Assembly: GCA_021234155.1 (NCBI GenBank)
Contig: JAJEKV010000067.1
Span: forward strand, 3,217,279 to 3,281,278
Origin: Isoetes taiwanensis
Taxonomy: Eukaryota; Streptophyta; Lycopodiopsida; Isoetales; Isoetaceae
Direction: 5' to 3'
DNA length: 64,000 nucleotides
Part shown: positions 55,491 through 64,000 of the stretch, one piece after another
Position numbering within the stretch: the first letter of the stretch is position 1
How the letters are laid out: each line of letters begins with the position of its first letter
Position numbers and translations under genes: made by a program
The notes under the pieces: model-generated
The model's database searches: none
Seen by the model: the letters and a program-made list of their open reading frames with translations, nothing else
What the model was told of the DNA's origin: nothing

Positions 55491-56548
55491 TTCTCTGCTT
55501 CCAAGGTTATTTGCATGCTAATCATATATCAATAAGTTGCTTAGTTATTTGTTTTCTAATTGCAGGTACTGGCCAATGTCAATACTTATCCAACTAAGCA
55601 GATTTTTTCTGTCCTGTGCATTTTCCTCTTCCTTTGTGCTTAATCTCTATGCTGATGATCCTGTTTTCTTTTGCAGTGTGCCTATTAATGCCAACTTGGC
55701 AGTCTCTGACCCTCCTAAAAATGGCGGTTGTAACCTATTTCCTTCTATTAGTTCTTTGGCAATATCATTTTCACTACTGGCAATAGTGATGAAACTTAGA
55801 ATTTGGAGCTGCCTTTGCAATTTTCCTGCAACATCACATTGTAGACATTATGCCAGAAAAATCACCCATGTGAGAAGAGGAAAGAGCAGGTTTATTATTA
55901 CTGCCTGCACTTTTTGACCTGACAGAAACATAGAATGGAATTTGATGAGTCCCATGACATGGTTCTACTATAACATGGAATACTCAGTTTTGTAACTTAT
56001 GACGCACTTAAGGAAATAAAGTTTTCATTATTTGGGGAGTCTTGGATTCTCAGAGTCATTCTAATATTTACTCTACTGTGTAGAATCTTCATCGTGTTTG
56101 GCAACGTTGGAGCCCTTTTCTCCCATGCCATGATGTCTTTTCAATGGTATCCTGCAGAAAAAAAAGCACTAGAAAAGGAAGAAAACCCTTTGTCAGTATT
56201 TGTCAACAAAAGCAATACCAATTTTTTGCAGAGACTGAAATCATATATGAAACAGGGAATGTTAAAAAGAACTGAGCAGTCAATGTCATCATGATGCATT
56301 AGGCATTTGAAAGTCTAGAAAGAATGAATTGGTTGGTCAGAATAACGTCCATGCTCCTTCTGAATAACAAAAATTAATGCCACCACTATGCTAATGCATA
56401 GGACTATAAGGACCTCTATAAGGAGCTGAATTTGAGATTGTAAGGACCTCTTAAAAGGAGCTGTGTGAGGAATAACTATAGAGTCTTTTGAATATCACAT
56501 ACCTTCCCATGCATGCGCATTATTTAGACAAAAAGAAGATAATGCGGA
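55491..56548. other. Unassigned sequence between duplicated blocks
   Basis: This includes a short open piece (55676-55917) that may prolong the X8 relic (VSDPPKNGGCN) with a hydrophobic tail. There is no other recognised gene. Confidence 0.4.
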
Positions 56549-57036
56549 CATATGACTTGCTTCATGTAGCAGGTCTTTTCGCTGCCTCTTGCCTTTGATG
56601 CGGTTTGTGAGCAGCTTCTGGATTTGGAAATTTTGAGCATAAGGGGAAGAACTGCCCTAAGGTAAATAATCTATACATGAGTTTCATTTTAAGCTGAACA
56701 TACCATGTGCAGTTTCTTTTGTCTTCTAATTGCGTTTTGATATTTGTGTGTTTCTTATTAGATGTCTGAATGCCATTATTGTGGTAACTCTGGTCATAAG
56801 GCAAAGGCTTGGTGGTTTTAAAGCAGATACTGGGCTGTGGAAGAAGGTCCTCCCACAGCTTGGTACTGATAGCATACGAAATGTGATGGACATGAATACC
56901 AAGTATGGAAGCTTTGCCGCAGCACTCATAGATGATCCAGTATAGTGAATCCCACTTAGTTGTCTACTTCCAACAATTTCATCTGACTACAACCCATGCT
57001 TTGTTTCTATGGAAAAGAGCCAAGTGGTGCCTTGAT
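56549..57036 (+). repeat. 0.48-kb direct duplication, copy 2, with PMT fragment copy 3
   Basis: Same content as 54801-55284: zinc-knuckle pieces (CHYCGNSGHKAKA keeps the second cysteine lost in copy 1), a PMT fragment with the same seven-codon deletion (about 56802-56945), and the first codons of X8 before the copy breaks off. The shared deletion shows the block was duplicated after it arose. Confidence 0.9.
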
Positions 57037-58202
57037 AAACTCCACGTATAGCTATAAAACATTATAATATAAGATTGAACTTTTTAACATATCTGCAGAT
57101 TGAGAAACATCATGTATAGGTGCAATGATGTATTTGCAAAAGATTCTTCCTATTATTCTAGATGTAGGATGTCATTTTGTGATATCCCAGAAGGTACAAG
57201 GTATGCTATTATTAAGCTCATGAAAAAGAAAGGAAAACACGAACAGGACAAACAAAGTATTTTTAATGCTTTGCTGAGGAGAATGTAAGGCATACGAAGC
57301 CTGAACTCTGTGGTTCCAATAATAATATTATGTTTCACATGTATGATGGACATCATGCACTCGATTGGGCATGTAGACATAGTATAATTTGCCTTGGCAC
57401 CCTAAAATACCCAATTTATGTTATACGTAGGCACACATCTTAACGCCTAAGCACATGTTTGGTAGATCGTTTCTCTTTCCTTTTCTCTTTCTTTTGTATG
57501 AGTAGAAGCTCCTTTTGGTCCCACATGGGTACCAATGATAATCTAGGTCCTTAGCCATATAAGAAGGATGTTGAGCATGGACATAAACGTTGTCTACATT
57601 CCTATTCTTTACAGGATTCTAGAATGGGATTTGCATGAAACCAACAAACCGCCCGATAGATAGGCTTCTCATTCATCTCAGCAGATTTTCTACAATGGTG
57701 GATAGTGGGTAGCCGCACACATGCGAACTACCCACGAACAATAAAGGGAAAATCCAATTATATCATTTGGACCCCAAAAATACAATGCTAACAGATGTTT
57801 GATTGGTGTACCTGCCGAAAGCTTATCACCGGGATTAAAAAACCCCGCCCTTTCGGGTTTTCGAGGAAAAACCCTAGTGATAAACCTTTGGCAAGGGGCT
57901 TAGACAAACGCAAGGCAGAGAAAACGCTCCCAAAAACCCACGAATGGAGAAGTCGAAACAGATACCGCTCGCCAACCTGTACCTGCACATCACCAACACC
58001 AAAAAAACAAAACAAAACAAACCTCCCAGAGTGGAGGGGCTGATTACGCGCGTGCCACGCGACAAACATAATAAACAAAGAAGGGGAGGGTGGGTTCAAA
58101 GAGAAATAGGTACTGCTGAGAGAGAAAAGGAAGCGCCGATGAGACGTTGAAGCACAATTTCATTATAATGGGAAAAATTTTTAGTAAACTGGAATTTTTT
58201 TA

Positions 58203-58345
58203 TTATGGGGGTTGTATAGACCTTATGAAGGGGTTGTATACACGCAGTACGCGATTGCCTGTATCATAGACCTTATCACGGGGTTGTATACACGTGTACG
58301 GATTACCTGTATCATAGACCTTATGCAGGGGTTGTATACACGTGC
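58203..58345. repeat. Three-copy ~52-bp tandem repeat
   Basis: Units contain TCATAGACCTTAT and GGGGTTGTATACACG with small differences. Confidence 0.8.
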
Positions 58346-59089
58346 AGTACCCGTTTATCATACATACATGAATATTTAGAGAACATAATAACACGGTATC
58401 ATATACCAACTTCCAAACACAATAGAGACCGAAGTATGAACTATGTATGTCCCTAGTAAACTTCCCCGGGTTCCTAACCCTTCCCCTCCCCTTTCCCTTG
58501 GCACGCGGGTCTAACCCACATCTGGGTTAGGAGTCAAGAGCTCACGCCCCCTCGGCCTGATTCTTCCCACCATATGGGGTACCTAGTCATTAGAAAAAGT
58601 AATTCCACAGGATGATACTCATGGAAGAAGAGCGGACCCAACTCCACAAAACCGTTGTACTCGTTGTAGTACACCCTAATAAGGCCATACATCTGTCCCT
58701 TACAAATTTCATGAATGAACTCTGATATGTATGCATCCGAGGAGAGTGTGCTAAATATCCAAAGACGAAGAAGAGGCCTCAATTGTTGTAGCATCTCGTC
58801 CGGATAAGGAGGGGTTCAAGAATTCCCCTCATTGCAAGTCTCCTATAACATTCAGGATGGATTAATTTCCATCGGTGGCTCATGACCACAATCAAATCGC
58901 CTCGAGAATGAAGTTGATCAACTCCATTGTAAGCTCCTTGGTGGGGCTGTGGCTAAACCTCCACTCCAAGAAATGGTCCCATAGCTCATCCATTCCAGGC
59001 CGCATGAATGCACAGGGCATGCTTGCAGGCCTTCCGAGTAGCCTGGGGAGGATTGGGTCCAATCATTTGCAAAAAAGCAAGCAAGGGTC

Positions 59090-59530
59090 ACCGACCCAGC
59101 AAGGAACACGGGAGCGCAGCAAGTAGCAAGTTCAAGAGCAAGCAAAAAGATCAAGTAGCAGGGAGCACGGGAATGAAGTAGCAAGGAACAAGGATCAAGA
59201 TCAAGTAGCAAGATGCAATGAACAAGGAAGATCAAGTAGCAAGAAGATCAAGGAACAAGGAAGATCAAGGAGCAAGAAGCACCGATCAAGATCAAGTAGC
59301 AAGGAACAAGATCAAGTAGCAAGATCAAGAGCAAGGAACAAGATCAAGTAGCAAGGAGCACGGGAATGAAGTAGCAAGGAACAAGGATCAAGATCAAGTA
59401 GCAAGAAGCAATGAACAAGGAAGATCAAGTAGCAAGAAGATCAAGGAACAAGGAAGATCAAGTAGCAAGAAGATCAAGGAACAAGGAAGATGAAGGAGCA
59501 AGAAGCAAGGATCAAGATCAAGTAGCAAGG
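59090..59530 (+). repeat. GATCAAGTAGCAAG minisatellite
   Basis: The unit GATCAAGTAGCAAG alternates with GGAACAAG-type units for about 440 bp. A higher-order block of about 180 bp (59160-59340) is repeated at 59350-59530. Confidence 0.85.
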
Positions 59531-60403
59531 TGAAAAGTTGATGGATTTTCAAGATAATGCACACAACAATAATGAACTCAAATGTCTAACAAGATTTGCA
59601 ACTATAATAGAGTTACAATAATGATCTAGAGAAAAGCCACAATATGGTCACTAATTTTCTCTAGAACATGTACACAATATCTTTGTTCAAGTTCCTAGAA
59701 ATCATTCTAGAAACACCTATGGTCAATAAAATGTTTGTCAATAATAATAATGAACTATTCAACCATAGGAATACTGTAGCAATAATTCACTGTTCCTCGG
59801 GTATTGACCAAGTAACTGTAGCACAGTTGACTCCGGTCATTTTGCAGATCTTCAATGCTAATACGATCTGCTCCTTCTGCATACAACCGCCATTAAGTGT
59901 TCTCGAAGATATATCCATCACTCCGACGGTTATGGGGCTTCTAATCTGAGAGTTTCGAATCCGTTCACAATATCCCACAGGACAAGTTCATGAAACGAGC
60001 TGTGTTCAAATATCCCACAGGACAAACAGTGCAAACGAGCTTTTCGACCATTGAGTCAAATTTTCCCTAATAGATAATGTTCATATTAATATTTCAATCA
60101 ATGTCTTACCCTTGGTGATGAACTTGAATATCAAACCACTTGGTAACTGCTCCTGACATAAGCTCCTGTCTCATTTGCACATTTAGATTAGGTCATGGTC
60201 TGTAAGGTAACCTACTGCCACTGCTTCTCATAGGTACATTAAGCAGACAACTTGTGATCATGTTGATCTACACTACTGCCACTGCTTCTCATAGTTAGAT
60301 CATACAAATGATAGCCATCTTCACATGATAACTTTGTGCTCAAATACCATTATTGTTTGTATATACTGACCTGAATCTTGCAGGGTTATGAGATGAATTT
60401 CCA

Positions 60404-63400
60404 TCACTCCTCCTTCAACTCATAAGCCTGCATTCCTGGTTTTACCAACACCTTCAACTTTGCCTTAAATCCATTGAATTTACTTGTAGACAGAGCCTTG
60501 GTAAAAATATCTGCAACTTGATGATTAGTATCCAAATAAAGCATCTCAATTACTTTTCTTTCTGCCAAGTCCCTTATGAAATGGATGCTTAGTTCTATGT
60601 GCTTGGTTCTATCATGCTGAACAGGATTTTTCACTATGGCTATACAACTTTGGCTATCTGTCCATATTATTGTGGGACCTGTTTGTTCACAGCCTAGTTC
60701 ATCCATCAATCTTCTTAGCCATACAATTTCCTTTGCTACAAGTGAGGATGCAGCATACTCTGCTTCTGCAGAACTCATTGCTATAGCTGTTTGCTTCTTG
60801 CATCTCCAGGTAATCACTCCTCCACCAAAGAAAATAGCATATCCTGAGGTTGATCTTCTAGTAGAGAGATCACCTCCCCAATCTGCATCACTAAAACATG
60901 ACATAGTCAAGTCTCCTGAGTCATAGCATATTCCTTGATTTTGAGTACCCTTCAAATACTTCAACACACGTTTAGCAGCATCCCAATGTTCATGTGTAGC
61001 ATCATGGTTTCTTCTACTCAAAATATTTACTGCATAAGCAATATCAGGTCGAGTGCTATTTGCTAAATAAAGTAAACAACCAATCAATGCTCGATAGGGT
61101 ACATTTTCCATCTTTGTAATATCCTCATCAGTGGTCTGCTGGATATCAGTCAATCTATGTCCTGGGATCATAGGTATTTTAGCAGGTTTGGCCTCAATCA
61201 AGTTAAACCTTTTAAGCATATTCTCTATATGCTTTGCTTGATGCAATTTGAGCCATTTTTCATCCTTATTTCTGACCACCTCGATCCCCAAAAATTTCCT
61301 TAGTTCCCCTAAGTCAGTCATTTGAAACCTGGACTTTAAAATGCCTTTGCATTTGTTTAGAATGTTCAGTGAGGTTGCCACCATGATACAATCATCTACA
61401 TAAAGGGCAATGATACAATATTCTTTGTTTTGTTCCAATCTGTAAAGGTTGCCATCATTATGTAGTTTGTTAAATCCTTGTTCTTGCAAAAACTGATTTA
61501 TGCAGAGGTACCATTCCCTTGGTGACTGCTTCAATCCATACATTGCTTTATTTAGTTTCCAGATCATGTTTTTACCTTGCTCATAACCTGGGGGTTGCCT
61601 TAGATATGCTTCCTCTTCTAATGTTGCATTTAAGAATGCTGTTTTAACATCCATGTGATGTATGTCCAGTTTCATTGCATTAGCCATGGCCAATAATATT
61701 CTGATACTTGTCAATTTGACCAGTGGAGAATAAGTTTCATCATAATCTCTTCCCTTCTTCTGTGTATAGCCCTGTGCCACCAACCTAGCTTTAAATTTCT
61801 TTGTTCCATCTGGATTTAATTTAATTCTGAACAACCATTTGCTGCCAATGATATTGTGCTTATCATTTGACTTTACAAGTTCATGTGTTTTAGTGTCCTC
61901 AAACGACTTGAGCTCATCATTCATAGCTGCTATCCACTTATTTCTGTCATTGCTTTCTTGTACATCTTCATAACTTTGGGGAATTATCTCATCTTCTAGT
62001 ATTGCCATGATGTATTCATGTTCAACTGTCTTTGCTTCAATTCTTCTACTTCTTCCCCTTTCATTTCTGCCATAATTGTGTTCTTCCAGTCTAGCTTCTT
62101 CTACAAGTCTTTCTGCCTGGGTTTTCCTTTTCTTCTTTTCATGATGTTCCTTGAGAGGCTCAACACTTGATTGTCTTGTATCTGAAATGTCTTCAGAGCT
62201 TGGTATTTCCATCTCACTAGTTTCTTTTGATATTTCTGGAATTTCTAATTCATCATAATCCTCTTCTTCAAATTCCACCTTTGGAGTTTGTTCAGGTTTA
62301 TCTGGCTGGATTTTGGTGCCTTTCTTGAATTTATGTTTGTATAGCACCTCTTCATTAAATATTACATCCCTACTAATTCTGATTTCCTTGATCTCAGGCA
62401 AGTAGATTCTGTACCCTTTAGATTCTTTGTCATATCCTACCAGAAACCCTCTTTCTGCCCTGTTATCTAATTTTTTTCTTAGTTCAGATGGCACATGCAC
62501 ATAGACCAGACACCCATATACCTTGAACTTTTCATAGTTTAGCTTCTTTTCTGAATCCCATAGCAGCATAGGGATATTTCCTTGTAGGCTTACTGATGGA
62601 AGCATATTCTGGATTTCAACAGCAGTATACAGTGCTTCTTCCCATAGATAGTTAGGCAAACCACTTTCTTTTAGCATTGATCTAACAGCATCTAATAAGG
62701 TTCTATTCTTTCTTTCTGACACTCCATTCTGCTGAGGTGAGTGTCTGCATGTTAATTGTCTCTTGATTCCATGTGATATGCAAAATGATTTGAATTGACC
62801 TGAAAGATATTCTCCTCCTCTATCTGATCTAATGCATTTTACTTTGACACCTGTTTCTCGTTCTTTTTCTGCAACATATTGCTTAAATGCATTTATGGCG
62901 TGTGACTTCCTGGTTAAACAATATGTGGTGCACATTCTGCTGTAATCATCTGTGAAAGTAATGAAATATCTCTTATTTGTTCTGCTTTTGACATTCAAAG
63001 GGCCACATAAATCTGAATGTATCAGCTCAAGTTTTTGATGTGCTCTAGTTTTTCTTTTATGAAATGGCAGCCTGCTTAATTTACCCAAGGCACATCCCTC
63101 ACATATAAGATCTTGTCTAGTTTCATTTTCAAGGCTGATGTGACCTTGCTTGTATAGAGATTCTAATTTTTTATAATTGGTGTGAGCAAGTCTATTATGC
63201 CAAGTGTCAATCCCAACTTCCTGAACAGCATTAATAGAATGATAAACACTATTTTCCAATCCATACAAGTTTCCCACACGTTTGCCATAAAACTTTATTT
63301 CATTATCCTTCATAATATTGCACTGATCTGTATCAAATACAACTTTATATCCCAAATCACACAACTGACTAACTGATATTAAATTTTTGATAATTCCAGG

Positions 63401-63694
63401 CACACACAAAACATTCTGGATATTTACAACATTTCCAGCCACTTCTGTTAACTGCAATAAGCCTCTTCCTTGAACATCTTGGAGAGCTCCATTTCCCACT
63501 TGAATTTTCCTTGAACTTGCACTATTTATATTCTTCAAAAGATCAATATTTTGTACTATTGATCTTTCAGCTCCACTATCAACTATTAAATGATCAGAAT
63601 TGTTAGTTGGCATACTCTCATTAACAATTGCAAATTCATGAGATACCTCATCCTCATCTTCTTCATTTGCCTTGTCTTCTTGTTCTCTTGCCAC
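60404..63694 (-). CDS. Copia Pol, 1096 residues, open throughout
   Basis: One uninterrupted frame carries the protease (LIVDSGAERSIV, about residue 40), the HHCC integrase zinc region (THNRLAHTNY to CEGCALGK written here as separate motifs), the integrase core (IHSDLCGPL, IRSDRGGEYLSGQF, SPQQNGVSERKNRT), the reverse transcriptase (FKARLVAQGYTQKKG, MDVKTAFLNATL, ALYVDDCIMVATS) and RNase H (DADWGGDLSTRRSTSGYAIF, AMSSAEAEYAAS, WTDSQSCI). The polyprotein cuts, integrates and copies element RNA. Absence of any stop over 3.3 kb makes it the youngest-looking element in the window. Confidence 0.93.
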   Translation of the reverse strand: MAREQEDKANEEDEDEVSHEFAIVNESMPTNNSDHLIVDSGAERSIVQNIDLLKNINSASSRKIQVGNGALQDVQGRGLLQLTEVAGNVVNIQNVLCVPGIIKNLISVSQLCDLGYKVVFDTDQCNIMKDNEIKFYGKRVGNLYGLENSVYHSINAVQEVGIDTWHNRLAHTNYKKLESLYKQGHISLENETRQDLICEGCALGKLSRLPFHKRKTRAHQKLELIHSDLCGPLNVKSRTNKRYFITFTDDYSRMCTTYCLTRKSHAINAFKQYVAEKERETGVKVKCIRSDRGGEYLSGQFKSFCISHGIKRQLTCRHSPQQNGVSERKNRTLLDAVRSMLKESGLPNYLWEEALYTAVEIQNMLPSVSLQGNIPMLLWDSEKKLNYEKFKVYGCLVYVHVPSELRKKLDNRAERGFLVGYDKESKGYRIYLPEIKEIRISRDVIFNEEVLYKHKFKKGTKIQPDKPEQTPKVEFEEEDYDELEIPEISKETSEMEIPSSEDISDTRQSSVEPLKEHHEKKKRKTQAERLVEEARLEEHNYGRNERGRSRRIEAKTVEHEYIMAILEDEIIPQSYEDVQESNDRNKWIAAMNDELKSFEDTKTHELVKSNDKHNIIGSKWLFRIKLNPDGTKKFKARLVAQGYTQKKGRDYDETYSPLVKLTSIRILLAMANAMKLDIHHMDVKTAFLNATLEEEAYLRQPPGYEQGKNMIWKLNKAMYGLKQSPREWYLCINQFLQEQGFNKLHNDGNLYRLEQNKEYCIIALYVDDCIMVATSLNILNKCKGILKSRFQMTDLGELRKFLGIEVVRNKDEKWLKLHQAKHIENMLKRFNLIEAKPAKIPMIPGHRLTDIQQTTDEDITKMENVPYRALIGCLLYLANSTRPDIAYAVNILSRRNHDATHEHWDAAKRVLKYLKGTQNQGICYDSGDLTMSCFSDADWGGDLSTRRSTSGYAIFFGGGVITWRCKKQTAIAMSSAEAEYAASSLVAKEIVWLRRLMDELGCEQTGPTIIWTDSQSCIAIVKNPVQHDRTKHIELSIHFIRDLAERKVIEMLYLDTNHQVADIFTKALSTSKFNGFKAKLKVLVKPGMQAYELKEE

Positions 63695-63950
63695 ATAGGC
63701 CTTTTCAGCACCACGTCCTCTGCCACCTCTTGTATGCCTGGCTTCACCTCGCCTCTCTTGCGGATCTCGCCATAGGTTTTAGGTGTAGGACATTTTGAGG
63801 TCAGATGTCCTCTGCCACCACATGTGTAGCAATTGAAATCCTTTTTTAAATTTTGGGCATTCATTCTTATAATGACCTTTCTCATGGCGCTTATAGCATA
63901 TCACTTTATCTTTTATCTTAAGCAATAGAATTTCTGGAGTTTCATCCGAT
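63695..63950 (-). pseudogene. Gag C-terminus with zinc knuckles, copia element 3
   Basis: The frame 63885-63586 has the zinc knuckle CYTCGGRGHLTSKC. A second knuckle-like CYKRHEKGHYKNEC is read just upstream in another frame, so a frameshift near 63870 separates them. This frame also overlaps the start of the pol frame; whether by decay or true frameshifting cannot be told. Confidence 0.7.
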
Positions 63951-64000
63951 TGACTTCTGCCTTAGTATCTTTTTTTTCTTTCCCACTCGGGTTCTTAATA

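Larger units (their letters stand above)
57037..60403. other. Unassigned region with minisatellites
   Basis: No gene is recognised. It contains a ~52-bp unit in three imperfect copies at 58203-58345 (GGGGTTGTATACACG core) and a minisatellite at 59090-59530. The stretch just below 60404 should include the 3' LTR of the copia element that follows, but its partner LTR lies outside the window. Confidence 0.5.
60404..64000 (-). mobile_element. Ty1/copia element 3, truncated by the window edge
   Basis: This is the minus-strand internal region of a copia element. The 5' side, with most of gag and the 5' LTR, lies beyond 64000. Pol ends at 60404; a purine-rich GAAGGAGGAGTGATGG follows and may be the polypurine tract of the 3' LTR. 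Confidence 0.9.

Noticed and set aside
57795-58150. Overlapping plus-strand frames with basic composition
   Set aside because: No recognisable domain, competing frames of equal length on both strands, and no splice or start support.

Overview
This window reads as nuclear DNA of a land plant with a large, repeat-filled genome. The evidence is one intact plant-type UDP-glycosyltransferase, relics of other plant gene families (receptor-like kinase, GH5 mannanase, PMT-type methyltransferase, X8 domain), GT-AG introns, Ty1/copia retrotransposons and Helitrons. Low gene density and deep nesting would suit a gymnosperm or fern, but the sequence does not prove the lineage.

Layout. 1-7739: mostly non-coding, with a receptor-kinase relic (5.3 kb) and a mannanase relic (6.6 kb). 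7740-34713: one four-level nest. A ~1.3-kb gag-only LTR element (outer layer) is broken by two large DNA transposons: element 1 (8853-17611) and element 2 (17720-34622). Element 2 is broken by a complete Ty1/copia element (17984-23300), and that element by a 322-bp MITE (21438-21759). 35790-45380: two Helitrons joined end to end. 47098-48690: the UGT gene. 54.4-57.0 kb: a collage of duplicated gene fragments. 60404-64000: most of another copia element, running off the window.

The main discovery candidate is the pair of large DNA transposons. Both have ~30-bp terminal inverted repeats starting AAC and 4-bp target duplications of the form NCAA (ACAA, TCAA). Both carry a transposase of the family I recall as DUF7869 (CC..C head, CATC/CNLC, LDN...NKN and GHTH motifs). 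Divergently from it, both carry a gene joining a ParB-like GGTH/DGQH domain to a beta-order N4/N6-type DNA methyltransferase domain. Each is filled, outside its reading frames, with its own perfect palindrome repeated about every 30 bp: CGGTATAAATTTATACCG (33 copies) in element 1 and CACGCCWGGCGTG (about 20 copies) in element 2. Element 2 also carries a broken FCP1/NIF-type HAD phosphatase gene and a small coiled-coil/acidic gene.

Proposed working model (inference): the transposase moves the element; the ParB-like/methyltransferase protein recognises or marks the element's own phased palindromes, as a self-recognition or anti-silencing system. In element 1 the methyltransferase exons are open with consistent splice phases while the transposase is badly decayed. 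In element 2 the transposase is better kept but the methyltransferase has lost its catalytic motif.
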